Positions 9,191-23,500 of a stretch of DNA of 64,000 nucleotides are shown in pieces; the first letter of the stretch is position 1; every line of letters starts with the position of its first letter. The DNA is taken from NCBI GenBank assembly GCA_016125085.1, contig WGMM01000043.1, forward strand, positions 27,224-91,223. The letters run 5' to 3'. The translations under genes and the position numbers were made by a program. The stretch comes from a bacterium (GTDB lineage: Bacteria; Planctomycetota; Planctomycetia; Isosphaerales; Isosphaeraceae). The notes under the pieces were generated by a model, which searched no databases, was not told where the DNA came from, and saw nothing but the letters and a program-made list of their open reading frames with translations.

Positions 9191-10810
9191 ATGAATTCAC
9201 AGGCGAAACGCCAAAGGGAAGCCGCACGACCGCGAATCCCCGATACGGGAATCTCCCCGATTACGGGCGTTTCTTCCCCGAGTACGGATCTGGCCGGATT
9301 TCGCCGGACACTGCTTGCCAGAATCGGTGAAGGACCGATGTCGGTCTGGTTCGGCGACGGTGTCCGTTTCGAACCGAACGAGGATTCCTCGGATCTGAGG
9401 GTCATCGTTCCGACCAACTTCTTTCGCGAACGCATCGAAGCCCGGTTTCGCGGTGATCTGGAAGCCGCGATCGAAGAAGTGACCGCACGCCCCTGGAAAG
9501 TGCGGATCGTCCGTCAGGACGAAATCGATTCCGAAGCCGGGCCAGCTGAAGATCCTGCGAAACCTGCACCGGCAGCTGCATCCAGGCGGCCGGAACCAGC
9601 CACCTCGAAACGTACGCCCGACGTCAAGCGACAAACGATTGCGTTCGAGAATCCGACACGGCTGACGATCGACGAGCCGGAAGAATCGCCAGCGGCCCAG
9701 GGTCAACAATGGCCAGCGGCGGCAAGGCCGGCCCAGCCCGCGCATGTTCCGGGCCTGAACGCTCCTGTCGCACTCAAGGCGACGCGGCGGCTGGACAATT
9801 ACCTCGTCGGCACTTCGAACCGGCTGGCCTATACGGCGGCCGCGGAGATGGTCCAATCACGTGGCGGATCGTTCAATCCGCTGATCCTTCACGGCGGCGT
9901 GGGCCTGGGCAAAACGCACCTGCTCGACGGCATCGCCCATGCCATGAGGTCTCATCCTGCCGGCGGGCGGGTGATCCACGTTACGGCCGAGGCTTTTACC
10001 AATGCCTTTCTCGACGCCATGCGAACCGGCCATCTGGCGACGTTCCGCAACCGGTTTCGAAGTGCCGGGGCGCTGATCGTCGACGATGTCCAGTTCATCG
10101 CTTCGAAACGGGCCACCCAGACCGAATTCCTGCACACGTTCGACGCTCTTGTCGACGCCGAGATCCCGATCATCCTGAGCTGCGACCAGCATCCGAAACG
10201 GATCCACCGGCTGACCGAGGAGCTGGCCACCCGGTTCATGGCCGGGATGGTCGTTCGCCTGGAAACGCCCGACCCGGAACTGAGGCGGCTGATCCTGCGA
10301 TCCAAGGCCGCCGCCAGGGGCATTCTGCTGCCGGAGTCGGTGGTGGACCTTGTCTGCGAGCAGATGCGAAACAGCGTCCGCGAGCTGGAGGGTGCCCTGA
10401 ACAGCCTGATCGCACATTCGGTGCTGAGCGGCCGGCGGATCGACACGGAACTGGCCCGGAACGTGCTGCGCGAAGGCATCCGCCTGACTGCCCGCACGGT
10501 GACTCTGGCCGAAATCGACGCCGCAACGTGTCAGGCCCTTTCGATCCGGTCTGAGGATCTCCGTTCGAACAGCCTGGCGGCAGCGGTTTCGACACCGCGA
10601 ACGCTGGCCATGTACCTGGCCCGGCGGCACACGGCGGCAAGTTATTCGGAAATTGCCCAGCACTTCGGCCTGAAGAACCATTCGTCGGTCATCGCAGCCG
10701 AAAAACGGGTGAAGCAGTGGCTGGAGGGCAAGTCGCGCAAGCGGACACTGGGCGTGTTCGAAGACGTCACGGAAATGCTCTCGGCGATCCGGGTTTCACT
10801 GGGCGTGTGA
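9191..10810 (+). CDS. dnaA: DnaA replication initiator (divergent DNA-recognition helix)
   Basis: 539 residues from ATG 9191 (AGGA upstream). Domain I spans about residues 30-115 (WFGDGVRFEP, PTNFFRERIEARF), followed by a Pro/Ala linker to about 190. Domain III is a complete AAA+ module: YLVGTSNRLAYTAA, Walker A GGVGLGKTHL near residue 235, Walker B LIVDDVQF near 295, ELATRF with the arginine finger, RELEGALNSLI. Domain IV ends the protein with MYLARRHTAASYSEIAQHFG near 474. At the DNA-contacting helix the usual RDHTTVxHA reads KNHSSVIAA, so Asp, both Thr and the second His are changed. Normal DnaA unwinds the origin after binding 9-mer boxes. It could be the sole DnaA or a paralogue; neighbours typical of dnaA (dnaN, recF, gyrB) are absent. 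Confidence 0.9.
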   Translation: MNSQAKRQREAARPRIPDTGISPITGVSSPSTDLAGFRRTLLARIGEGPMSVWFGDGVRFEPNEDSSDLRVIVPTNFFRERIEARFRGDLEAAIEEVTARPWKVRIVRQDEIDSEAGPAEDPAKPAPAAASRRPEPATSKRTPDVKRQTIAFENPTRLTIDEPEESPAAQGQQWPAAARPAQPAHVPGLNAPVALKATRRLDNYLVGTSNRLAYTAAAEMVQSRGGSFNPLILHGGVGLGKTHLLDGIAHAMRSHPAGGRVIHVTAEAFTNAFLDAMRTGHLATFRNRFRSAGALIVDDVQFIASKRATQTEFLHTFDALVDAEIPIILSCDQHPKRIHRLTEELATRFMAGMVVRLETPDPELRRLILRSKAAARGILLPESVVDLVCEQMRNSVRELEGALNSLIAHSVLSGRRIDTELARNVLREGIRLTARTVTLAEIDAATCQALSIRSEDLRSNSLAAAVSTPRTLAMYLARRHTAASYSEIAQHFGLKNHSSVIAAEKRVKQWLEGKSRKRTLGVFEDVTEMLSAIRVSLGV

Positions 10811-11033
10811 ATTTCAGGTCACGACGGCGCCATCCTCTTTCCATATGGACGGGTTGACGCAAATGTCATTTACCGGGAAAAATACCCCTTTGTTTCGATT
10901 TCGGCTCAGATAACGAAAAACCGCTTGAATTTCGAAGCCGTCGCCGTCGCGAGATGCCCAAAGCGGTCGATAGCGGCCGCGAATCGGACATCCCGGACGG
11001 ATCATTCGACGGGATTCGGCATATCCCCGTCGG

Positions 11034-12413
11034 TCAGCGGCTCTGGGGCGGCTCGGTGGCGGCGGGCTTCGACGTGAGCGCCTTGTCGATCCTGGCCGAC
11101 AGTTTCTTTTCCAGTTCGGGGCTGAAACCGATTTCCGAGCCGAGGACTTTGCCTTCAGCGTCGATCACGATCAGGGTCGGAATGCCGGAAACGCCGTATT
11201 CCTGGGCGAGATCGTCACCCTGCAGCAATTGCATATAGGTGAACTTCTCTTTTTTCGTGTATTTCACGGCTTCGTCGGGATCCTGTTCCATGCAGTTCAC
11301 GCCGATGATCGAAACCGGCTTGTCGGCATATTTTTCGTGAAGCTTCTGCAGCGATGGCATCGCCAGTTTGCATGGGCCGCACCAGGTGGCCCAGAAGTCG
11401 AGGACGACGATTCGGCCCTTGAGGCTTTCCAGCGTCACTTCCTTGCCTTCCGGAGTTTTCAGGCTGAAGGCGATCGCGGGCTTGCCGACTTCGGCATTCA
11501 GCCTGGGCATTTCGCGGTTCGGCGTTTCGCGGGAAGGATATCCCATCGCCGCCCGGGTGCCTTTTTCCACCGAGTAGCCTTCAGGCGTTTTCGTCACCAT
11601 ATCGACAGGTTTCAGGCCGGAATTGACCTTGAGCCCCGTGAAGGCCACGACCATCGTCTCTTCGACGTCGGCTTTGGGCGTCTTGTTGTCGCCACCCTTT
11701 TCGCCCTGTGCAGCCAGCAATGCACCAGGGATTTTGATCGTCAGTTCGATTTTGCGCGGCAACATGTCAGGTGCGATATAGCGCATGGTCTTCACTACGA
11801 TCGTACCGGCGACAGGAGCGAGACCCTTGGGCAGCTCGAGTTCCTGAACCTGTTTCAGGGTCCGGCATCGAAGGCCGTCGATTTCGGATTCGCCTTCCAG
11901 TTTCGAATAGATCAACTTAGCGCCGGGTGCGACGGGCATCCACAAACCTGGCGGGAAGAATCCCATGATGTCCATCGGCGGTGGTGTCTTCTGCTCAAGC
12001 TCGAGACTCACGACCTTTTTCCCGGCGTGGTCGATCTTCCAGAGCGTTTTCCCGTCCGATGACCATTCCGTCTTTTTCTCGCCATTTTTGCCGAGCACGG
12101 AGACACGATACACTTCCGGGAAAATGATCGCCGAGAACGCATCCGCCTGTTTGGGCTGAGCCGGGGCCGGCTGGATAACTGCCATGACGGCCTTCTTCTC
12201 GCCCTGCTTTTCCTGAACCGTCATTTCGAACGAGAGATCCTTCGCGCTGCGGAACGCGACTTCCGATTCGGCCGCGATTTTTTCCGCGGCGGGGTCGACG
12301 TTCACGGAAGCCTTCACGGGAGCGCCTGCCCCAGGCTTCGTCGCTTCCTGAGCCAGAGATATGGCCGGCATGCCCAGAATGGCAAGCGCGCATAGTTTTC
12401 CGGAATAACTCAT
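11034..12413 (-). CDS. Secreted protein with LolA-like N-terminus and TlpA/ResA-type thioredoxin domain
   Basis: 459 residues from ATG 12413, preceded by GAGG; the start is set by a signal peptide (KLCALAILGMPAISLAQ). Residues about 40-250 form a beta-rich region with DGKTLWKIDHAGKKV, resembling planctomycete lipoprotein-carrier-like/DUF2092 domains. The last 150 residues are a thioredoxin fold with VLDFWATWCGPCKLAMPSL (redox pair Cys-Gly-Pro-Cys near residue 344), the cis-Pro stretch GVSGIPTLIVID and a C-terminal helix. Probably a periplasmic thiol-disulfide oxidoreductase; partner unknown. No operon mate upstream. The N-terminal assignment is by resemblance only. Confidence 0.85.
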   Translation of the reverse strand: MSYSGKLCALAILGMPAISLAQEATKPGAGAPVKASVNVDPAAEKIAAESEVAFRSAKDLSFEMTVQEKQGEKKAVMAVIQPAPAQPKQADAFSAIIFPEVYRVSVLGKNGEKKTEWSSDGKTLWKIDHAGKKVVSLELEQKTPPPMDIMGFFPPGLWMPVAPGAKLIYSKLEGESEIDGLRCRTLKQVQELELPKGLAPVAGTIVVKTMRYIAPDMLPRKIELTIKIPGALLAAQGEKGGDNKTPKADVEETMVVAFTGLKVNSGLKPVDMVTKTPEGYSVEKGTRAAMGYPSRETPNREMPRLNAEVGKPAIAFSLKTPEGKEVTLESLKGRIVVLDFWATWCGPCKLAMPSLQKLHEKYADKPVSIIGVNCMEQDPDEAVKYTKKEKFTYMQLLQGDDLAQEYGVSGIPTLIVIDAEGKVLGSEIGFSPELEKKLSARIDKALTSKPAATEPPQSR

Positions 12414-12681
12414 CCTGTATCGTCCTCGAAGACTGGCGATGTCGAAGCGGCCGGAGAAGACGCCCTTCACAGGCAGATTCGGACAGAAATACGTGAACCT
12501 GCCACATTGTATCAGGCAGGGCACGCTTCCGTATTCGTTCACTCAATTCCAGAAATTTCGCGAATACGACCGCAGATCCGAATTTTTCCGAGGACGAATA
12601 CGGATCGAACGGATGGATTCCGCAATTCTCGCCCGGCAGAAGAGTGTCCGAACAAATCATAGCCCGCTCGCAGATCGCGAT

Positions 12682-13944
12682 TCAGGGCTTCGATTGCGGG
12701 CTCACCGAATCAGCAGGTACTTTAAGACGAGTCGTTCGAACGCCGTAACTGATCAGCCAGGGCGGAATCCGGCGAAATAGCGGCCAGCGCAGGAAAAATG
12801 GCGGCCGGAACGGTCTGGAAGAATCCAGGCCTCGATTGACGAGCATCTTCTGCATGGCAGCCTGGATGTTCTGCATCACCTTCGTCGGCCATTCTCGCTC
12901 TTTCTGGACCGCGGCCAGCGCTTTCAGAGGCACCGGGCCATTTTTGAGAGGTTCGACGAGGGCATTCGCGGCGGCGACAGCGTCCTGCACAGCGTAATTG
13001 ATACCGACTCCGCCGATGGGCGACATGGCATGCGCGGCGTCGCCGATCAGCAGCAGCCCGTCGCGATACCACTCGGACACACGGTTGGATTCGACTTTGA
13101 GAAGTGCGACGTCTTTCCAGTCATGCAGCAGGTGAACGCGATCGGCCAGTGCCGGCTCGACCTGAACCAGGCTTTCGCGGAACGCTTCGATACCCTCTTC
13201 ACGCAGATGATTGAAATTGCCCTTGGGGAAAATGTAACCGATCTGCCACTGATGACCCCGATTGAGGAAGATCAGAATGCGCCCTGCGGCGGCCCGGCCC
13301 ATGATCCCCCTGGCTTCGTCATCATGCCTTGGGAGGCGGAACCAGAGCACGTCGATACCATCGGTGAGCTTGACCGGCTCGATGCCCGCACTGCGGCGGA
13401 CGCGGGATGAGCGGCCATCGGCACCGACGGTCAGAGTGGCACGGACTTCGTGCATGCGGCCGTCCTTCTTGTAACGGACGCCGACCACGCGATCGTTTTC
13501 GAATATCAATTCCTGCACATTGGCCTGCATGATCAGGGTGAAACAGGGCCATCGCTGGGCCTCTTTCGCCAGAAAGTCGAGCAGGATCGCCTGCGACATC
13601 ATCATGACGTACGGAAAGCGTGATTTGAGATGAGCGAACGAAATGCTGTTCTTACCCTCGTTCTGCCCGGGAAGCGTGAAAGTGGAAACGATATCGTGCG
13701 GCAGCTTCAGCACCTCTTCGGCCAGTCCCAGACGTTCGAAAAGCTCCATCGTAGGGGGATGCACCGTGTCGCCGCGGAAGTCGCGGTCGAAATCATGGGC
13801 GGCTTCGAGCAGCAGGGTGGGGATACCGTTGCGGGCAAGGATCAGCGAAAGGATCACGCCAGCGGGCCCGCCACCGACGATGCAGCAGGTCGTTCGAAGC
13901 GGCGGTTCTTCGTCCGTGAGTCGTTCGTGCATCTGTTCGCTCAT
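12682..13944 (-). CDS. FAD-dependent aromatic-type monooxygenase
   Basis: 420 residues from ATG 13944. The dinucleotide-binding motif IVGGGPAGV sits at residues 22-30, with EAAHDFDRDFRGDTVHPPTMELFERLGL showing the Arg/Asp region of the UbiH/PheA-like group. DG motif (VGADGRSSRVRRSAGI) near 175 and the FAD ribityl-binding GDAAHAMSPIGGVGINYAVQDAVAAANAL near 298 follow. Family members hydroxylate aromatic or polyketide substrates using NAD(P)H and oxygen; some are tetracycline-modifying enzymes. No pathway neighbours identify the substrate. An internal Met at residue 5 is an alternative start. Confidence 0.93.
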   Translation of the reverse strand: MSEQMHERLTDEEPPLRTTCCIVGGGPAGVILSLILARNGIPTLLLEAAHDFDRDFRGDTVHPPTMELFERLGLAEEVLKLPHDIVSTFTLPGQNEGKNSISFAHLKSRFPYVMMMSQAILLDFLAKEAQRWPCFTLIMQANVQELIFENDRVVGVRYKKDGRMHEVRATLTVGADGRSSRVRRSAGIEPVKLTDGIDVLWFRLPRHDDEARGIMGRAAAGRILIFLNRGHQWQIGYIFPKGNFNHLREEGIEAFRESLVQVEPALADRVHLLHDWKDVALLKVESNRVSEWYRDGLLLIGDAAHAMSPIGGVGINYAVQDAVAAANALVEPLKNGPVPLKALAAVQKEREWPTKVMQNIQAAMQKMLVNRGLDSSRPFRPPFFLRWPLFRRIPPWLISYGVRTTRLKVPADSVSPQSKP

Positions 13945-14133
13945 ATCCTGGAGCCTTTCGAATCGATGGATATCGCATGGAGTATCGCCGAGGAGTTCGG
14001 CCTGAATCCAGCGGAAAATCGATCCATGGTTATCGCTCCTGATCGATTCGCGGTCCGCTATTTCGAAATGAATCGTCAGGCATGATTCTGGTTCGTCAAA
14101 TGGTGACGATCCGGAGAAGTGACATTCGGTCGA

Positions 14134-14391
14134 TCATTGCATCTTGATTCGTATTCGATTGGCGGAATCGATGTCGACCGCGATGAGCGGGCAATCGCTG
14201 AATTCGACGCGCCTGCATGCTTTTTCCGATTCCGGAAACCATTCCGGGTCGGATAGGGTGGGCAGATAGGCAAGAAAATTCTTCGAGAGGGCGACAATCG
14301 GATCGATCCGGGCGCATTTCGGTTTGACGAAAATCGGGAAATAGGTTCGAATTGGGCCCTGCACCGATCGAGGCAAGATCGGTGCCGACAA
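14134..14391 (-). CDS. Possible small protein or gene remnant
   Basis: 85 codons from TTG 14391. Third codon positions are mostly G or C as in real genes here, and the translation (for example FLAYLPTLSDPEWFPESEKA, CPLIAVDIDSANRIRIKMQ) has ordinary composition. There is no good ribosome binding site and the start overlaps the leader of the divergent Dabb gene. It may be the tail of a gene whose front was lost. I do not recognise a family. Confidence 0.3.
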   Translation of the reverse strand: MSAPILPRSVQGPIRTYFPIFVKPKCARIDPIVALSKNFLAYLPTLSDPEWFPESEKACRRVEFSDCPLIAVDIDSANRIRIKMQ

Positions 14392-14420
14392 GACCCAGCC
14401 ACGGAGAAGCCCCGAATCTC

Positions 14421-14723
14421 ATGCTCGCTCACAACGTCTATTTCACGCTCAAGGACCGTTCCCAGGCGAAGATCGATTCTCTCGTCAAAGCCTGCAACGA
14501 CTATCTGACCGGACACCCTGGCCTGAAGTTCTTCTTCGCCGGGGTGCTCGAACCTGAACTCGCCAGACCCGTGAACGACAGGGGTTTCGACGTCGCACTG
14601 GTGCTCGTGTTCGAAGACCGGGCCGCGCATGACGTCTATCAGACCGCACCCCGCCATGACCAGTTCATCGCCGAGCAGAAAGACAACTGGGAACAGGTCC
14701 GCGTGTTCGACGCCATTTGCTGA
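14421..14723 (+). CDS. Dabb (stress-responsive alpha/beta barrel) domain protein
   Basis: 100 residues from ATG 14421. It opens with MLAHNVYFTLKDRS, contains a helix KIDSLVKACNDYLTGHPGLKFF, a strand with DRGFDVALVLVFEDRAAHDVYQTAPRHDQFI and ends VRVFDAIC. This is the compact ferredoxin-like Dabb fold (dimeric barrel), in which the His after the start and the FxD...H...Y pattern are typical. Members are small cytosolic proteins or polyketide cyclases; physiological role unknown. GGAG lies about 13 bases upstream, a long spacing. Alone ahead of carB. Confidence 0.85.
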   Translation: MLAHNVYFTLKDRSQAKIDSLVKACNDYLTGHPGLKFFFAGVLEPELARPVNDRGFDVALVLVFEDRAAHDVYQTAPRHDQFIAEQKDNWEQVRVFDAIC

Positions 14724-15164
14724 GATCACCGATCGTTCGCAGCCCGATGCAGCATATATCCCTGAGCGTGTCGAAGCGATGTGCTTTCCCGCTCAGGGCA
14801 TTTTCGTTTTTGTGGATCGAATGTCAGCCTCGCCCCAATCGCGAAGCTTCTCAGAATCGTCGAGCCTTCGAAATCAGAGGATCCGCAACCGCCTGTCAAT
14901 TCCTGGCTTAAGCAATATTACGCAGGTCTGTCACTTGTTCCGTCCGGGCCTGATTGGTATCTTGGGGAGGTTTCGCTCCGGGCCGGCCATGGGTTCTTTC
15001 GAACAGTACCGGACCGGCTTCGGCTTGCTGGATGGCGGACGGGATTCCGCCGGATCATAGCGACTGCCGGACCAGGATTGACCGGTTACCGCAGGGCGAA
15101 ACGCGGCAGCGGGACGCATCGCGCTTGTCCGGGACATATCGCAGAGACTTCGAGACCTACAAAA
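14724..15164 (+). other. Long leader upstream of carB
   Basis: 440 bases without a supported gene. The carB frame remains open through part of it, but no good start or conserved N-terminus supports extension upstream of the GTG. I found no PyrR-type leader, riboswitch or attenuator pattern. Confidence 0.4.
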
Positions 15165-18395
<3,231 letters not shown>

Positions 18396-18435
18396 GTTGG
18401 CGATCAGAATCGTTCGAATACGGGGAAGCATCGAG

Positions 18436-19743
<1,308 letters not shown>

Positions 19744-19799
19744 CTTTTGACGAGAAGCGACAAAGTCGTTTCAATTCGAACACAAGCTCTCGAAATACG

Positions 19800-19840
19800 A
19801 ATCTCGTGGACCAAGGTCCGCGAGATTTTCGCTTATTTCT
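19800..19840 (+). terminator. Terminator-like hairpin after ugd
   Basis: Thirteen-base arms 19800-19812 and 19815-19827 (AATCTCGTGGACC against GGTCCGCGAGATT, one T-G wobble) form a strong hairpin with a two-base nominal loop. It is followed by TTC GCTTATTTCTTT, a broken T-run. It sits 56 bases after the ugd stop and also ahead of the end of the convergent DUF998 gene. Confidence 0.7.
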
Positions 19841-19916
19841 TTGCGTTACCGTAAGCATATGCTACTGCCATGCCCGGATTGGGCTCGTGTGTCTTCCCCC
19901 ACTGGCGGAATCCAGG

Positions 19917-20480
19917 TCAACTTGCATTTCGCCACAATGCCGCCGCCAGCGATCCGAATAGCACTGCCTCGCCCACGCGCTGGGCCGCTCCTCGAATTCT
20001 TGCTGCATTCGGCACCGTCAGAATCACCGCAACGATTCCGACCACGGCCGCAGCGGTCGTAAACATCGGCACAGTTTCGCCCATCCTGGCCAGGGCCAGC
20101 GCGCCGCCGACATATTGAATCCCCCCGGCCAGATTGTGCATCCCCTGCGAAAACGATCCCTGCATCGGCGAGCCCACATCGCACGGAAATGCCACCGATC
20201 CCAGGTAACCCGCCGCCAGTGCCGCGGCAAGTGCGGCCATCTCCGGCGAACGGTCAAAAGAGAGAATCGCCACGGCCGCCAGACCGATTCCCACCGGCAG
20301 AAAAAGCCCGAACGCCACGATTCGCGCATCGCTGGCCCCCCGCTCGCCAAGCTCGCTGATCGTGTGCCGCACGTGGCTGTAACCCGGCTTACGGCGGCCG
20401 AACGCGACGATCCCGCAAGTCAACCAGGTTGCGATGACGAAAACGAGCGTGACTGCGAACACAAAGCCACTTCCCTTCAC
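19917..20480 (-). CDS. DUF998 integral membrane protein
   Basis: 187 residues from GTG 20480. Six hydrophobic segments can be traced, beginning FAVTLVFVIATWLTCGIVAF. Between the first two lies PGYSHVRHTISELGERGA, the conserved HTISELG of DUF998, and later GSPMQGSFSQGMHNLAGGIQY with the conserved His of the second loop. Function unknown; a membrane-bound enzyme is possible. It begins 105 bases downstream of the giant BlaR-like gene on the same strand and could be read through from it. Confidence 0.85.
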   Translation of the reverse strand: MKGSGFVFAVTLVFVIATWLTCGIVAFGRRKPGYSHVRHTISELGERGASDARIVAFGLFLPVGIGLAAVAILSFDRSPEMAALAAALAAGYLGSVAFPCDVGSPMQGSFSQGMHNLAGGIQYVGGALALARMGETVPMFTTAAAVVGIVAVILTVPNAARIRGAAQRVGEAVLFGSLAAALWRNAS

Positions 20481-20585
20481 TTCAGCCTGATTCGAAATCG
20501 ACAGGGCACCCGATCGATCAATATCGTATCATTCCGGAAGTGATCGATCGCGATGCCCTCGTTCGCATTCAAGCTTATCGTCATT

Positions 20586-23500
20586 TCAATTTCCCGCCTG
20601 CCTCGCTTTCAGAAACGCTTCGGCTTCCTTCAGCTCTTCGTCAGAGACGACGACGTCCAAGTCCGTCGTTTCGCCTGATTTCGCTTCGACCGACACGGTT
20701 TTCAACACATACTTCGAACCCTTCTCCGTTTTACCCATCACGCAAAGTTCGACCGGCATCGGCGGCAGTCGATCGAGAAGAAAAGTACCGTCTTCCTGCG
20801 GATACCAAGATTCGCTCGGCACGAAACTGAGCTTCCAGCTCTCCCGATGGCCCCAGGAAAAGCGGAAATTGCCGTCGGGGTTGCCGTTGCGCATGACCCG
20901 CAACCGTACCTTGCCCCATGGCCCCAGACGTACGCCGCCACCGGGCAGCTTCGCGAAATCGGCCGCTTCCATCTGGGTAAAGCCGACCTGGTTCGAAAAC
21001 ACCAGCTTGCCGGCTGCATTTCGTGCCTTGAAACGAAACCGCCCCTGATCGTCCGTAAACGGCGGATTCTGAGTGTCGAATTTCCAGTCGAACGTGGTTT
21101 CGCCTACTTTCGCCGTTTCGCCGGGTACACGATTGCGGTAAAATGCAACTCGGGCAGGGTTGCCGTCCGGGTCGAGCACTTGGCCTTCGATCGTCAGCGT
21201 CTTCTCGGGTGGCAGCTTTTTCAACCGAACGTCGTGACGAACCGGCGAATCACCCTTCTTGATGCGTTCAGCCGATACATACGGCTCATATCCCGGTGCG
21301 ACTACCACGAGATACGGGTCGATTTCGCTGAGTTGTCTCGGCCCCTTGGGTGTCATGATAGAATCGAGTTCGAACACGCTACCAGGCCTTTCGTCTGCGA
21401 CGATCTCCAGCCGGTCATCTTTCGCGCCGGACAGCAGCCATGCCGACATCGGCTCGACGGGCACGCCCGTGTCGGCATCGATGACCTGACCATAGACTCG
21501 AAAGCCGGGCCGCATCGCGCCATACGTTTTACGGTCGACAATCTTGCCCGAATCGTCTTTCAGCCGTTCTTCCCAGCCGAACATGGTCTGGTTGACTTCG
21601 AACTTCAAAGTACCGCCGGCGGGAACGTTCAAGTCGTGGTCCGAATACTGGGTCTGGTCATTGGCCGAAGCCGGATTTGGAAATGCGAACCGATAAGGCC
21701 CCGGCATGGCGCGTTCGATCACGAACATACCAGGGTGATTTGTGCGAATACTGGTCGGCATCGGATTACCGAACCGGTTCTTGCCGATGTCGAAATTCGG
21801 CTGAGAAACAAGTCTCGCCCCCGCCATCGGCCGTTCGTCCAGCAGCAGCGTGCCTTCGATCCGGCCCCAGGGTTCCAGTTTCAATTCCGTTTCGCCTTCT
21901 GCCATTTCGACGAGCTTCGTCGACCTCAGCACGCCTGAGTCGTGTGTCACGCACCAGCCGAATTTCTCGGCCCAGACGGGCAGACGGAATCGGCCTTCGG
22001 CATCCGTGCGGATCGGCTCCCGCTCCGAATTCTTCCATTGCCCGCGCACGATTGCCCTGTGCTCGATCGCCTCAATGCGGCCATTCCGCGTGAGCCGGGG
22101 CAGATATCGATCATTCCGGTCATCGGTCGTCGTGAAGAAACCCACGTCCGCCCCGGCGGCGGGTGATCCGTCAGGCTTGAGGACTTTGCCGGTGATGAAT
22201 TTGCCCGAAGGAGCCGGAAATTCGGGTTTGGGCGGAGCGGCAGGTTTCGAATCCTCAGCGGTTATCGCTGGTTTCGAATCGGTCGCACGCGGTTTCGAAG
22301 CCGCTTTCGGATCCCGGGGTTTCTCAGGTTCGGCCGGTTTCGCTCCGATGGTCAACTTCGTCGTCTGGCCGGCCACCGTTTCGAATGAGACAGGGCCCAC
22401 GGGCGGATCGAGCTGGGAATAACTCGTCGAACTGTGGTCGATCTGTTTGTGAATCATCAGGCTGAGCGAATGCTTGCCGGGCAGCACATTTTCGATAGCG
22501 AAGGTGCCGTCGGGCCGGATTCCGGCAGCCGGCGGATTCATGAAAGGCGACCAGGCGAGACTCCGGTAATTCACCTGGCCCCGAACGTCGCCCTCGGCAG
22601 GTAATTTCATTTCGACCTTGCCTTCGACTCGGGCCCAGGGACCGAGACGGATCACGCCCTGAGTTTGGGCCAGCTCATCGCCCGTAACGACCGCACAACC
22701 GGTGGAATCAAGCACGGTCAATTGATCGATCGCTTCGCGGCTCGAAATGCGGAAACGGCCCTCTTCGTCGGCCTGAACCGGAGAGGGTCCATCGATATCG
22801 CCCGAACCCGGTTGCGTAAGCACCTGCCAGCGCACGCTGGACTGACCGGCTTTCGAAACCGGCGTTTTCAGCGAGAATGCAATATCGGCCCTTTTGGCGG
22901 CAGTGCCATCGGCCCGCAAAATCTGGCCCCTCGTCTCCTTCGGCTCTCCCAACATAGCAGGTTTCAGGGCGACATCCATGCGAACCGGGCCGTCGCCACG
23001 GGGAATCGGCCGGGGCGATACGAACGGTTCGTATCCGGGTGCGAAGACAATCAGATAGGGGTCGATTTTTTGCGTTTCCTGCACGCTGCGATTCGAAACC
23101 GCGTGATAGGCCGTGAACGTCCCATCGTGCGGACCGACCCACTGAACCCAGATCGTCGGATCATCGCCTGGCTGGCCCGTGATGAACAGGGCTCGCGTCT
23201 TCGTCAAGGGCTTGCCCGTGGCGGCGTCAGTCGCCCGGCCGTACACCAGAAATTCTTTTCCGAATTCGCCGGAACCTGACTTTGCGACTTCCTTGCCAGC
23301 TGCGTCAGAGACGAGCTGATGATGGCCGAATTCGGTGACCGAGGTATCGACATTCAGCGAAGCACCCGCCGGCACTTCGAAAGGTTCAGCGAGAAATTGC
23401 CATAAGCTTTTCATATCCTTGTGCGGAAATGCAAGCCGCATCATGCCAGGGATGACTCGCTCGATTTCGAACCGGCCCCGGTCGTCGGTCAGCACATTGT

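Noticed and set aside
14907..14918. CTTAAGCAATAT shared with 60272-60283
   Set aside because: A 12-mer pair is expected many times by chance in 64 kb.
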